A DNA stretch of 64,000 nt, taken from Bacteroidaceae bacterium. Lineage in GTDB: Bacteria > Bacteroidota > Bacteroidia > Bacteroidales > Bacteroidaceae. Below are positions 33,695-42,725 of the stretch, one piece after another. The stretch lies in assembly GCA_024401275.1 (NCBI GenBank), contig JAKSLJ010000007.1, positions 1 through 64,000 on the forward strand, in the 5' to 3' direction. The position numbers were made by a program, and so were the translations under genes. A model generated the notes under the pieces. It was not told the DNA's origin, ran no database searches, and saw only the letters and a program-made list of their open reading frames with translations. Numbering within the stretch: position 1 is the first letter of the stretch; every line of letters begins with the position of its first letter.

Positions 33695-34693
33695 TTATTT
33701 TCGCAAAATAATCCACACAATAATTGGTGCTCCAATAAGCGGAGTAATGGCATTTACTGGCAAAACGGCTGTATTTGACGGTAAAATAGTAATCAAATTG
33801 CACAAAAGTGCCACATTTGCACCTATAAGAATTGTTGCAGGAAGAAGCTTTAGATGGTTATCACTACGAACAAATAGTCGCGCAATATGTGGAATTGCCA
33901 ATCCCAGGAAAGATATTGGTCCGCAAAAAGCAGTTACAATGGCAGCCAACAAACTGCTTAGCATTAGAGTGATGTTACGTACACGACTAACAGAATAGCC
34001 GAGATTCGCTGCGTAATTGTCGCCAAGGAGCATTGCGTTGAGTGGCTTAATGCAGAGAAGAGCGAGCAGGGTAGGGCAGAGAGTGAAGAGTATTATAATA
34101 GGTAGTTGCGATGTTGTTGTGTTAGAGAATGTTCCCAAGCCCCAAATAGTATAAGCTTGTAGTCCTTGTTCATTTGCGAAATAGCTAAGGATGGAAATTG
34201 CAGAAGATACGAGATAGCCAATCATCATACCTATGATAAGAAGCATGACATTTGAACGCACAATGGCAGATATGCTGAGAATGAGTAGCATGACTGCTCC
34301 AGCACCTACGCATGAAGCTATTATGATGGTTAATTGCCATCCCAACGAACTTCCCATAGCAGCCAATGTTCCGCTTGAAGTGAGCATAAGCAAACTGACA
34401 GCAAGACTTGCACCACTGTTTATACCAAAAACAGAAGGACCTGCCAGTGGATTCTGGAAGACTGTTTGCAACAGTAATCCGCTTACAGACAGGGCTATTC
34501 CGCTACTAAGGGCAGTAACGGCTGCTGGTAATCTTGATTCAAGAACAATAAAGTGCCAGGCTTCCTCAAATTCATCCCCATTACCTACAAGTATCTGAAG
34601 TACTGCTGACAATGGAATCTCAACAGTACCTGTGACAAGGCAGAGCATGAATAGCACTACCATAAGGATAATATTCGGAATAATGTATTTCAA
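33695..34693 (-). CDS. FecCD/BtuC-type ABC transporter permease
   Basis: The 332-residue inner-membrane protein has about ten hydrophobic segments and the motifs of the FecCD family that import iron-siderophore, haem or cobalamin: SGIALSVSGLLLQTVFQNPLAGPSVFGINSGAS (shown here in part: LLLQTVFQNPLAGPS) near residue 72 and CGPISFLGLAIPHIARL near residue 265. It follows the binding-protein gene by 20 bases. No ATP-binding subunit gene lies on either side, which is unusual. The substrate is unknown. Confidence 0.92.
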   Translation of the reverse strand: MKYIIPNIILMVVLFMLCLVTGTVEIPLSAVLQILVGNGDEFEEAWHFIVLESRLPAAVTALSSGIALSVSGLLLQTVFQNPLAGPSVFGINSGASLAVSLLMLTSSGTLAAMGSSLGWQLTIIIASCVGAGAVMLLILSISAIVRSNVMLLIIGMMIGYLVSSAISILSYFANEQGLQAYTIWGLGTFSNTTTSQLPIIILFTLCPTLLALLCIKPLNAMLLGDNYAANLGYSVSRVRNITLMLSSLLAAIVTAFCGPISFLGLAIPHIARLFVRSDNHLKLLPATILIGANVALLCNLITILPSNTAVLPVNAITPLIGAPIIVWIILRK

Positions 34694-34713
34694 AATAGGT
34701 GGGAATGAGATGC

Positions 34714-35886
34714 TTATAGCTTTATGAAGTATTTAGTTTTACTGTTTTTTGCTAAATCCAATTGTGGATGTGTCAGAATGACGAAGTCACGAAGGAGACG
34801 CTCTGGATGGAATGGGGTTTCCTCAAAGAAATGAGTTTCAGAAGTTTCACAACCATATACTTCACCGCTTTTGTAAGGCTTAAAGATTGAATATTTCTCA
34901 TTTTCCTTACTCAAGGATTGAAGATTATAGACTTCATTTCCCATTTTCCCATAACGTAACAACCAAATGTCTGCATCAGCGGCTTTATCCAAAACTTGCT
35001 CAAACGAACGCTCTATGCTACCGCTGTTTTTTTCATCAGAATAGATATAGTTGCAGTTTGCGTCATTCAACATAATTCCAATGGTTGATTGCCCACCTGG
35101 TAGAAACCATGTAGCCTGATACATCTTATCGATGAGCACCTTCATTTTCGTGTCATCGTCAGATGCTATAGTTTTATATTCCTCATATTCCTTGACAACT
35201 TTATCTAGGATTTTCTGTGCCTCATCTTCTTTTCCTACAAGCATTCCATAGAAAAGCATCCATTCTGCCCTAGCGAGAGGAGATGTTTCCATATAGTCGA
35301 CAAGTTCTATAATTGGGATGTTCAGTTGGTCAACTTTTCCATAGCCAGCAGAACTTTCATAAGGCGAAAGCATGATTGCATCAGGCGAAAGAGCCATGAC
35401 TCGTTCTACATCAGGTTGCATTCCACTGCCACAATCAGCTATTTTCTTACTATTTACGCCTTCTTTTATAAAATCAAGGTTTATGTAGTTTGATTCGCAA
35501 ACGCCGGCAACAGCCTCCTTGCAACCAAGTTCTGCAAAAAGAGAACAATGAACAGCAGTTGCAACAAGAGATTTCTTTAGTGGAGTTTTCACCACGGTGT
35601 GTCCCTTTTTGACATCTTCGCTAATAGCATTAGGATTGGCGCAGAGTAGATAACTGTGAAGAATTTCTCCCTTTTTCCAAGGATTGGCAAGTGAGACTAT
35701 TGTATAATCTCCGTGTTTGACAATATTTATGTTATGAGCGTAAGTCAGTTTCAAGGTGTCACCACCTTCAGACTTAGCCGAAAACATATTTTGCTCTCCT
35801 CCTTTGCAGGCGAAAAGCAAAATACACATTAATATAAATAAGTGGTGCTTGAAGCGTAACAGCTGGTCACCGTTATTAGAAGTCAT
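34714..35886 (-). CDS. ABC transporter substrate-binding lipoprotein (FepB/BtuF-like)
   Basis: From the ATG at 35886 the product has 390 residues, with a lipoprotein signal (LLFACKGG). It has two periplasmic-binding lobes of the class III type, which bind metal chelates, haem or cobalamin. Typical parts are PLKKSLVATAVHCSLFAELGC, AGVCESNYI and MALSPDAIMLSPYE. An upstream in-frame start at 35934 would place 16 more residues before the signal peptide and is less likely. The chosen start overlaps the end of the acidic-tailed gene by 11 bases, so the genes are probably cotranslated. Confidence 0.88.
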   Translation of the reverse strand: MTSNNGDQLLRFKHHLFILMCILLFACKGGEQNMFSAKSEGGDTLKLTYAHNINIVKHGDYTIVSLANPWKKGEILHSYLLCANPNAISEDVKKGHTVVKTPLKKSLVATAVHCSLFAELGCKEAVAGVCESNYINLDFIKEGVNSKKIADCGSGMQPDVERVMALSPDAIMLSPYESSAGYGKVDQLNIPIIELVDYMETSPLARAEWMLFYGMLVGKEDEAQKILDKVVKEYEEYKTIASDDDTKMKVLIDKMYQATWFLPGGQSTIGIMLNDANCNYIYSDEKNSGSIERSFEQVLDKAADADIWLLRYGKMGNEVYNLQSLSKENEKYSIFKPYKSGEVYGCETSETHFFEETPFHPERLLRDFVILTHPQLDLAKNSKTKYFIKL

Positions 35887-36715
35887 CATCATCTTCAATA
35901 CTGTTAACATCAAGGTCCTCAGGATCCTCCTCAACTACAGTACGGTAACTTTCGGCAGTTAGCTCGTCTTCGTTGTAATCATCGTCATCATCGGAACTGT
36001 TGCTGTAATCGTCATCTTCCTCATCAATGTCCAAGTCGTCATCCTCCTCATCTTCACCGGCGCCAATGAGCAGGCTCTTTCTTCTTCTCTTAGGAGCTTT
36101 CTCATCTTCATCTTCAAGAAGATCATCAAGAATCAAGTTTTCTTTCTGCTTAGCAAAGATGAGCTCAACCCATGATCCTTTCTCAACAATGAGAACATCA
36201 AAACCTTCACCCACCTTCTTCTTGTAGAGGGCGCTTTCCTCTACATTACGGCTCTTTGGCATAGATGTTGTGGCAATGAGGAAGCCTGATTGGATAACAT
36301 CTTTTATAGACTGCGACAAAGAATCCCAGCCACCACCGAAATTACTTTCAATGAGGTCTAGAAGTTTGCGGGCTGAGATATGAGGTACATTCTGGTATGT
36401 AAGATCGGTAACACGGCTGATAGAATGCTTCTTGAGAGCAAAATGCACAACTTTGTTTGTGTTAATAGTAACATCAGCTATGTGGAAACCTCTTTTTTCA
36501 AGAGAAAGTACTTCGTGAACCTTCTCTTTATCTATCTCAACAAGGTCGAAAGCGCACTTGATAGTGTTTATGAGCTTGCCAAGCTGAGTGTCAATATCAA
36601 TCTCTTTTGAAGCATTCTCTAGAATTGTGAAAATATCGTTTTCAGAGAGATTCCATACATTACTTTTCGTAAGTGTCTTGGGTGAGATTAAAATGTTTTT
36701 CCCGTTATTTGTCAT
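35876..36715 (-). CDS. Uncharacterised protein with a long acidic C-terminal tail
   Basis: The 279-residue protein has an N-terminal region of about 205 residues, without signal peptide or membrane segment, and a basic patch (KAPKRRRKS, about 208-216). A C-terminal tail of about 60 residues consists almost only of Asp, Glu, Ser and Tyr. Acidic tails like this occur in RNA polymerase delta subunits and some histone-like or chaperone proteins, but no homology is claimed. The N-terminal part (KSNVWNLSENDIFTILENASKEID) is not recognised. It heads the run with the ABC transporter genes and has a -7 box at 36770-36777. Confidence 0.7.
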   Translation of the reverse strand: MTNNGKNILISPKTLTKSNVWNLSENDIFTILENASKEIDIDTQLGKLINTIKCAFDLVEIDKEKVHEVLSLEKRGFHIADVTINTNKVVHFALKKHSISRVTDLTYQNVPHISARKLLDLIESNFGGGWDSLSQSIKDVIQSGFLIATTSMPKSRNVEESALYKKKVGEGFDVLIVEKGSWVELIFAKQKENLILDDLLEDEDEKAPKRRRKSLLIGAGEDEEDDDLDIDEEDDDYSNSSDDDDDYNEDELTAESYRTVVEEDPEDLDVNSIEDDDDF

Positions 36716-36769
36716 TTGTTGGATTATGTTTTATATTAAGTGATTTTTTACTTTCTTTGTTTCACGGTG

Positions 36770-36777
36770 CAAAAGTA
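36770..36777 (-). promoter_or_regulatory. -7 box upstream of the acidic-tailed gene
   Basis: TACTTTTG on the minus strand (complement of CAAAAGTA), 54 bases before the ATG. The -33 region is T-rich but not a clean TTTG. Confidence 0.45.
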
Positions 36778-36900
36778 ACAAAAACTTTTATAAAAATAAC
36801 ATAATTGCAGTTTTTTTCTGTTTTAGCTCTTAACAAATGTTAAATTTTTTGTGCTGTGTAGGTGCACAGCGAAAAATGACAAAAAAAATAATACGATTTA

Positions 36901-36932
36901 TTTGCATAATTAAAAATAAACCTTTACCTTTG
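36901..36932 (+). promoter_or_regulatory. Full Bacteroidetes promoter in the gap before sufS
   Basis: TTTG at 36901-36904, a spacer of exactly 20 bases, and TACCTTTG at 36925-36932. It is followed by the candidate small RNA. A perfect 6-bp hairpin (GCTGTG/CACAGC, 36853-36870) lies just upstream and might be an operator or end a leftward transcript. Confidence 0.65.
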
Positions 36933-36935
36933 CAC

Positions 36936-37031
36936 TCGTTATCCTGAAAACAATCTTTTTACCTTAAAACTAATACCTATTGAAGATTAAAAGCGGTTAC
37001 CTGTGAAGGCAACCGCTTTGATTCTTTTTAT
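36936..37031 (+). ncRNA. Candidate small RNA of about 95 bases
   Basis: Transcription from the promoter at 36901-36932 would start near 36936 and meet a strong stem-loop (AAAGCGGTT at 36990-36998 and AACCGCTTT at 37011-37019) followed by GATTCTTTTTAT. No reading frame of useful length lies between. The sequence from 36936 to 36990 is single-stranded-looking and A/T-rich, as in many regulatory RNAs. The rest of the 513-base gap holds the 36770 box, the sufS promoter and no gene. Not matched to a known RNA family by eye. Confidence 0.5.
36990..37031 (+). terminator. Terminator-like hairpin of the candidate small RNA
   Basis: A 9-bp perfect stem (AAAGCGGTT / AACCGCTTT) with a 12-base loop, then GATTC and five T. 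Confidence 0.65.
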
Positions 37032-37191
37032 ACCCCAATAATGTTTGAAAAAACAATGATAAATATAATATTTACAAAACCTCAAACTCTCAACATTCAA
37101 TTTCCTGCTCTCTTTCTTATTTATAAATAATAAAATGTAGGAAATTTTAAGAAAAAAATCAAGAATTGATGTGAAATTGTAGAAAAAAGTT

Positions 37192-37199
37192 TAACTTTG
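37192..37199 (+). promoter_or_regulatory. -7 box of sufS
   Basis: TAACTTTG, 30 bases before the ATG. A TTG occurs 23 bases upstream of it, slightly beyond the usual spacing. Confidence 0.55.
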
Positions 37200-37228
37200 C
37201 ACTTAATGAAATAGTAGAAAACGCAAAA

Positions 37229-38464
37229 ATGAACGAACAGATACGTGTCGACTTCCCGATTCTTTCGCGTGAAATATACGGCAAACCACTCATATATCTC
37301 GACAATGCTGCCACTACTCAAAAGCCTCGTTGTGTGGTAGAAGCAATTGCTGACGAGTATTATAATGTGAACGCCAATGTGCATCGTGGTGTGCATTATC
37401 TCTCGCAACAGGCTACAGATCTTCACGAAGCTTCTCGTGAGACGGTGCGTCAGTTTATAAATGCTAGCAAGACAGAGGAAATCATTTTCACTCGTGGTAC
37501 TACGGAGAGCATTAATCTCGTGGCATCAAGCTTCTGCGAATCTATGTGTCAGCCGGGCGATATTATTGTGACTACCGAGATGGAACATCACTCCAACATA
37601 GTTCCTTGGCAGCTTCAAGCACAGAAGCGCGGGCTGAAGATAGAGCATATACCTTTTAATAATAAAGGTGAACTGTGCGTGGAAACGCTTCGCCAACTGT
37701 TGGAGAAATTTTCTGATGAGCAGAATGGACATTCAAAGATACGCCTTATTACCGTTGCCCATGTGTCAAATGTCCTTGGTACAGTCAATCCTGTAAAGGA
37801 AATCTGCAAGATGGCGCACGAACATGGTGTGCCTGTTCTTGTTGATGGTGCTCAAAGTGCTCCGCACTTTGCCGTTGATGTCCAGGATATAGACTGCGAT
37901 TTCTTCGCCTTCTCTGGCCATAAAATGTATGGACCTACAGGTGTTGGTGTGCTTTATGGCAAGGAAAAATGGCTTGAGAAACTGCCTCCTTATCAGGGCG
38001 GCGGCGAGATGATTGACAAGGTTACGTGGGAGAAGACAACCTTTGAGCGACTTCCTTTCAAGTTTGAAGCCGGAACTCCGGACTATGTTGCCACCCATGC
38101 TCTAGCTGTTGCCATAAAGTATATCCAAAACATCGGAATGGACAAGATTCATGCCCACGAGCAGGAACTCCTCCATTATGCCATGCAGAAGATGCAGGAG
38201 ATAGATGGCTTGCGAATCTTCGGTACGGCAAAAGAGAAGGATGCTGTAATATCTTTCCTCGTTGGAGATATCCATCATCTTGACATGGGAACTCTTCTCG
38301 ATCGTCTTGGCATAGCTGTTCGTACAGGTCATCATTGTGCACAGCCTTGCATGGATGCACTCGGAATAAGTGGAACTGTTCGCGCATCTTTTGCCTTATA
38401 TAATAATAAGGAAGAAATTGACGCCCTTGTTGCAGGCATTAATCGCGTAAGCAAGATGTTCTAA
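37229..38464 (+). CDS. sufS: SufS-type cysteine desulfurase
   Basis: The 411-residue PLP enzyme removes sulfur from cysteine as a persulfide for Fe-S cluster assembly. The PLP lysine is Lys232 in FSGHKMYGPTG, and the persulfide cysteine is Cys370 in RTGHHCAQP, the short active-site loop of the group II (SufS/CsdA) form. Length is as expected. No sufB, sufC, sufD or sufE gene is beside it, although in many Bacteroidetes they are adjacent; here it stands alone before trpB2. Specificity for Suf rather than another acceptor is inferred from the motif class. Confidence 0.95.
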   Translation: MNEQIRVDFPILSREIYGKPLIYLDNAATTQKPRCVVEAIADEYYNVNANVHRGVHYLSQQATDLHEASRETVRQFINASKTEEIIFTRGTTESINLVASSFCESMCQPGDIIVTTEMEHHSNIVPWQLQAQKRGLKIEHIPFNNKGELCVETLRQLLEKFSDEQNGHSKIRLITVAHVSNVLGTVNPVKEICKMAHEHGVPVLVDGAQSAPHFAVDVQDIDCDFFAFSGHKMYGPTGVGVLYGKEKWLEKLPPYQGGGEMIDKVTWEKTTFERLPFKFEAGTPDYVATHALAVAIKYIQNIGMDKIHAHEQELLHYAMQKMQEIDGLRIFGTAKEKDAVISFLVGDIHHLDMGTLLDRLGIAVRTGHHCAQPCMDALGISGTVRASFALYNNKEEIDALVAGINRVSKMF

Positions 38465-38518
38465 TGCATCCTTCCAAAGATGATATAAATACCTTTAATA
38501 TTGTCTAAAAGATTATCC

Positions 38519-38536
38519 TCAGCAGTTTTCTGCTGA
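38519..38536 (+). terminator. Hairpin between sufS and trpB2
   Basis: TCAGCAG, loop TTTT, CTGCTGA: a perfect 7-bp stem 55 bases after the sufS stop and 40 before the trpB2 start. There is no U run after it, so it may be a weak terminator, an mRNA end-protecting stem or a leader structure for trpB2. Confidence 0.45.
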
Positions 38537-38575
38537 TATCCAATGTAATTCCTAACACTTAAATACTAATCCAAC

Positions 38576-39901
38576 ATGAAACAAAAACGTTATCTCCTTC
38601 AAGAGAACGAGCTGCCTACACAGTGGTACAACATCCAGGCAGACATGAAGAACAAGCCAATGCCAATGATTCATCCAGCTACTAAGGAGCCTCTTGGTGT
38701 TGACGATCTTGCACACATCTTTGCTCGCGAATGCTGCGAACAGGAACTTAACCAGACAGATGCATGGATTGACATCCCTGAAGAGATTCAAGAGAAGTAT
38801 CGTATGTATCGTTGTACTCCTCTCGTTCGTGCTTACGACCTTGAGAAGGCTCTCGGTACTCCTGCCCACATCTACTTCAAGAATGAAAGTGTAAACCCAC
38901 TCGGTTCTCACAAGATTAACTCTGCCATTGCTCAGGCATACTACTGCAAGAAGGAAGGTACAACAAACGTCACTACAGAGACAGGTGCTGGACAGTGGGG
39001 TGCTGCTCTTTCATACGCAGCTAAGGTTTACGGCCTTGAGTGCGCTGTTTATCAGGTAAAGATCTCTATGCAGCAGAAGCCTTATCGTAGTTCTATCATG
39101 CGTACTTTCGGTGCAACAGTAGAAGGTTCTCCTTCAATGTCAACACGCGCTGGTAAGGACATCATCACAAAGGATCCTACACATCCAGGTTCTCTTGGTA
39201 CAGCTATCTCTGAGGCTGTTGAACTTGCTACTACAACTCCAAACTGTAAATATACTCTCGGTTCTGTTCTCAACCACGTTACTCTCCATCAGACAATCAT
39301 CGGTCTTGAGGCAGAGAAGCAGATGAAAATGGCTGGCGAATATCCAGATATCGTAATCGGTTGCTTCGGTGGCGGTTCTAACTTCGGTGGTATCGCAATG
39401 CCTTTCATGCGCCATAAGATTGCTGGAGAGAAGAACACTCGCTTCATTGCGGCAGAACCTGCAAGCTGTCCAAAGCTCACAAAGGGTAAGTTCGAATATG
39501 ACTTCGGTGACGAGGCTGGTTATACTCCACTCATTCCGATGTTTACTCTTGGACATCAGTTCAAGCCAGCAAACATCCATGCCGGTGGTCTTCGTTTCCA
39601 CGGAGCAGGTTCTATCGTTTCGCAACTTCTCAAGGACGAATTGATGGAAGCTGTTGATATTCCACAGAACGAAAGTTTCAAGGCTGGTACACTCTTTGCT
39701 CGTACAGAAGGTGTCATCCCTGCTCCAGAGAGCTGCCACGCTATTGCTGCTGCTATTCGAGAGGCAGAAAAATGCAAGGAAACTGGCGAGGAGAAGGTTA
39801 TCCTCTTCAACCTCTCTGGTCACGGTCTTATGGATATGACTGCTTACGATCAGTTCATAAATGGAGACCTTCAGGATTACTATTACGAAGCAAAAGAATA
39901 A
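38576..39901 (+). CDS. TrpB2-type tryptophan synthase beta-like enzyme
   Basis: The 441-residue PLP enzyme belongs to the TrpB2 class, which has an N-terminal extension and some inserts compared with TrpB1 (about 400). The PLP lysine is Lys113 in LGSHKINSA, the TGAGQWG loop near residue 139 binds the substrate carboxylate, and CFGGGSNFGG near residue 262 binds the cofactor phosphate. TrpB2 makes tryptophan from indole and serine, and is often not linked to trpA; here no trp genes are nearby, so it may serve as an indole scavenger. A strong terminator follows. Confidence 0.93.
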   Translation: MKQKRYLLQENELPTQWYNIQADMKNKPMPMIHPATKEPLGVDDLAHIFARECCEQELNQTDAWIDIPEEIQEKYRMYRCTPLVRAYDLEKALGTPAHIYFKNESVNPLGSHKINSAIAQAYYCKKEGTTNVTTETGAGQWGAALSYAAKVYGLECAVYQVKISMQQKPYRSSIMRTFGATVEGSPSMSTRAGKDIITKDPTHPGSLGTAISEAVELATTTPNCKYTLGSVLNHVTLHQTIIGLEAEKQMKMAGEYPDIVIGCFGGGSNFGGIAMPFMRHKIAGEKNTRFIAAEPASCPKLTKGKFEYDFGDEAGYTPLIPMFTLGHQFKPANIHAGGLRFHGAGSIVSQLLKDELMEAVDIPQNESFKAGTLFARTEGVIPAPESCHAIAAAIREAEKCKETGEEKVILFNLSGHGLMDMTAYDQFINGDLQDYYYEAKE

Positions 39902-39964
39902 GCCTATCCATGGCTTAATGAGTCATTTGGGATAATAACAATTAGCTTATATCATTATAGAATA

Positions 39965-40000
39965 AAGCCCAGAACATTCATCTTGTGTTCTGGGCTTTTT
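39965..40000. terminator. Terminator between trpB2 and hisS
   Basis: A 12-bp perfect stem (AAGCCCAGAACA / TGTTCTGGGCTT) with an 8-base loop is followed by a T run on the plus strand. The hisS stop codon lies 11 bases to the right on the other strand, so the structure probably serves both convergent genes. Confidence 0.92.
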
Positions 40001-40010
40001 GTCTTAGTTT

Positions 40011-41366
40011 TTAGAACATTGATACCAGTTCTTCTGCAGTTATAGTCTTCTGTTCACCAGTGTTCATGTCTTTGAGCGTGAGCTTACCTTCTGCAATCTC
40101 ACTTTCACCAGTGAAGATGACGAACGGAATTTGCTTTGCATTAGCATAGTTCATCTGCTTCTTCATCTTTGCGGAGTCTGGATAGAGTTCTGCACGAATG
40201 CCTGCCTCGCGTACCTTATTTATTATAGAAAGCGCATAAGCAGCCTCTTTTTCGCCGAAGTTGATAGCAAGAACTTGAGTGCCTTGAATAGAATCTTTCG
40301 GATAAAGGTCGAGTTGGTTGAGAACATCGTAGATTCTGTCTGCGCCGAAAGAGATGCCGACGCCATAAAGTCCCGGCATTCCGAAGATGCCTGTGAGATT
40401 GTCGTAACGACCACCACCAGTGATACTGCCTATTTGAACATCAAGAGCCTTTACCTCGAAGATGGCGCCTGTGTAGTAGTTCAAGCCACGAGCGAGAGTG
40501 AGGTCAAGCTGAAGTTCGTTCTTGAGGCCACAATTCTTGAGTGTGTTGATGATGAAACGGCATTCCTCAACGCCCTTAATACCGATCTCTGAATCCTTGA
40601 GAACCTCAGCAATGATGTCGAGTTTCTCTTCGTTAGTGCCAGCGAGATTGATGATAGGCTGAAGCTTCTCAATCTGCTCCTCTGTGAGTCCGTCCTTGCG
40701 GAGTTCTTCGTTTACGTTGTCGATACCAATCTTGTCGAGTTTGTCGATAGCGACAGTGATGTCAACAATCTTGTCAGCAGCGCCGATATACTCTGCGATA
40801 CCGGAGAGAATCTTGCGGTTGTTAATCTTTATCTGGACGCGGATGCCGAACTTCGTGAAGACAGTATCGACAATCTGCATGAGCTCAACCTCGTTGATGA
40901 GAGAGTCAGAACCAACAACGTCGGCGTCACACTGGTAGAACTCGCGGTAACGACCCTTCTGAGGACGGTCAGCACGCCAAACCGGCTGTATCTGATAGCG
41001 CTTGAAAGGAAGCTGGAGTTCTTCGCGGTGCATTACGACGTAGCGTGCAAAAGGCACGGTGAGGTCGTAGCGAAGTCCTTTCTCGCAGAGTTTTGCAGCG
41101 AGCTTGAGAGAATTCTTTGTGGCGAGCTCTTCGTCGGAAATCTTTGAGAGATAGTCGCCCGAATTGAGCACTTTGAAGAGCAGTTTGTCGCCTTCTTCGC
41201 CGTACTTGCCCATGAGAGTGGAGAGGTTCTCAAGCGAAGGGGTCTCAATCTGCTGGAATCCGTAAAGAGCATAGACCTCGCGGATTGTGTTGAAGATATA
41301 GTTACGCTTCGCCATCTCTACAGGAGAGAAGTCGCGCGTTCCTTTTGGTATTCCTACTTTTGCCAT
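40011..41366 (-). CDS. hisS: Histidyl-tRNA synthetase
   Basis: The 451-residue class II synthetase charges tRNA(His). Motif 1 region is KGTRDFSP near residue 8, motif 2 is [27 protein letters not shown] (core [16 protein letters not shown]) near residue 120, and the histidine-specific motifs [14 protein letters not shown] near residue 300 and [13 protein letters not shown] near residue 325 are present. The C-terminal anticodon-binding domain follows from about 360. It is 81 bases after purA with two hairpins between. Confidence 0.97.
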   Translation of the reverse strand: MAKVGIPKGTRDFSPVEMAKRNYIFNTIREVYALYGFQQIETPSLENLSTLMGKYGEEGDKLLFKVLNSGDYLSKISDEELATKNSLKLAAKLCEKGLRYDLTVPFARYVVMHREELQLPFKRYQIQPVWRADRPQKGRYREFYQCDADVVGSDSLINEVELMQIVDTVFTKFGIRVQIKINNRKILSGIAEYIGAADKIVDITVAIDKLDKIGIDNVNEELRKDGLTEEQIEKLQPIINLAGTNEEKLDIIAEVLKDSEIGIKGVEECRFIINTLKNCGLKNELQLDLTLARGLNYYTGAIFEVKALDVQIGSITGGGRYDNLTGIFGMPGLYGVGISFGADRIYDVLNQLDLYPKDSIQGTQVLAINFGEKEAAYALSIINKVREAGIRAELYPDSAKMKKQMNYANAKQIPFVIFTGESEIAEGKLTLKDMNTGEQKTITAEELVSMF

Positions 41367-41375
41367 AATTAAGAG

Positions 41376-41395
41376 CCCGACGGAAAACCGTCGGG
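41376..41395. repeat. Element E hairpin (CCCGACGGAAAACCGTCGGG)
   Basis: A perfect 8-bp palindrome with an AAAA loop, followed by AATAGTAGT. The same structure with two compensating changes (CCCAACGG / CCGTTGGG, then AATAGT) lies at 55980-55999. A second imperfect hairpin (CCCTGCC / GGTAGGG) lies a few bases to the right. Both are in the purA-hisS gap. Confidence 0.6.
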
Positions 41396-41447
41396 AATAG
41401 TAGTAGAGTTTAGCCCTGCCAAAAAATGGTAGGGAACAGTAACGATT

Positions 41448-42725
41448 TTAATTTCTAACAATAGTCTGGTCGCGGTCAGGACCGATAGAGATAATCTTAA
41501 TAGGAGTCTTGAGTTCTGCCTCAAGGAAAGCAACGTAGTCCTTGAATGCCTGTGGGAATTGATCCTCAGAAGTCATCTTAGTCATGTCTGTTTCCCAACC
41601 TGGAAGCTCCTTGTAGATTGGCTCGATGCCGTCTTCAATAGAATATGGCATGTGATCGATCTCTACGCCATGCTGCTTGTAAGCAACGCAAGCCTTGATA
41701 GTCTTGAATGTGTCGAGGACATCGCTCTTCATCATGATGAGCTGAGTAACTCCGTTTACGATGATGGCATAGCGGAGAGCAACGAGGTCAATCCAACCGC
41801 AACGACGCTCACGACCTGTAACGGCTCCGTACTCATGACCGATGGCACGCATTGTAGCACCAGTCTCGTCGAAGAGTTCTGTAGGGAATGGACCTGCACC
41901 AACACGTGTACAGTAAGCCTTCATGATACCGTAAACCTCGCCAATCTTGTTAGGACCGATACCAAGACCTGTACATGCACCAGCGCAGATAGTATTTGAA
42001 GATGTCACGAAAGGATATGAACCGAAGTCAACGTCGAGCATTGTGCCCTGAGCACCTTCGCAGAGCATAGACTTGCCGCTCTCGAGGAGGCAGTTGATTT
42101 CGTGCTCAGAATCGATGATCTTGAAAGAACGGAGATACTCAATACCCTCAAGCCAGTGCTTCTCGACTTCTGTGATGTCGTAGCCAGTATAGTTGAGAGC
42201 GCGAAGCATTTCCTCGTGACGAGCCTTGTGAGCAGCATACTTCTCTTCGAAGTTCTCGAAGATGTCGCCGAGACGAAGACCGTTACGAGAAGTCTTGTCA
42301 GTGTAAGTAGGACCGATACCCTTACCTGTTGTACCAACCTTGTTCTTGCCCTTAGCTGCCTCGTAAGCTGCATCAAGAACACGGTGTGTAGGCATGATGA
42401 GGTGAATCTTTTTAGAGAGCATAAGGCGCTCTGGAATGTTGTAACCGCTCTTCTCAAGATCCTTTGCCTCATCCATGAAGAGGTCTGGAGCAAGCACAAC
42501 ACCGTTACCGATGATGTTTGTCTTGTCGCCCTGGAAGATACCAGAAGGGATAGAGCGAAGAACATACTTCTTGCCTTCGAATTCAAGGGTGTGACCTGCG
42601 TTAGGACCGCCCTGGAAACGTGCTACTACATCATAGTTTGGTGTGAGCACATCAACAACTTTTCCTTTGCCTTCGTCGCCCCATTGGAGACCGAGAAGGA
42701 CATCAACTTTTCCTGTTGTTTTCAT
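41448..42725 (-). CDS. purA: Adenylosuccinate synthase
   Basis: The 425-residue enzyme joins IMP and aspartate using GTP on the way to AMP. The glycine-rich GTP loop LQWGDEGKGKVVD is at about residues 13-25; PNAGHT near residue 41, TGKGIGPTYTDK near residue 130 and GVTGRERRCGW-like region (AVTGRERRCGWIDLVALR) near residue 300 are conserved. Its ATG overlaps the stop region of the fur gene by 4 bases, so the two are translationally coupled. Confidence 0.97.
   Translation of the reverse strand: MKTTGKVDVLLGLQWGDEGKGKVVDVLTPNYDVVARFQGGPNAGHTLEFEGKKYVLRSIPSGIFQGDKTNIIGNGVVLAPDLFMDEAKDLEKSGYNIPERLMLSKKIHLIMPTHRVLDAAYEAAKGKNKVGTTGKGIGPTYTDKTSRNGLRLGDIFENFEEKYAAHKARHEEMLRALNYTGYDITEVEKHWLEGIEYLRSFKIIDSEHEINCLLESGKSMLCEGAQGTMLDVDFGSYPFVTSSNTICAGACTGLGIGPNKIGEVYGIMKAYCTRVGAGPFPTELFDETGATMRAIGHEYGAVTGRERRCGWIDLVALRYAIIVNGVTQLIMMKSDVLDTFKTIKACVAYKQHGVEIDHMPYSIEDGIEPIYKELPGWETDMTKMTSEDQFPQAFKDYVAFLEAELKTPIKIISIGPDRDQTIVRN

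Noticed and set aside
36853-36870. GCTGTG/CACAGC hairpin as a terminator
   Set aside because: The stem is only 6 bp and no gene ends just before it on either strand with a U tract; it is noted in the promoter entry only.
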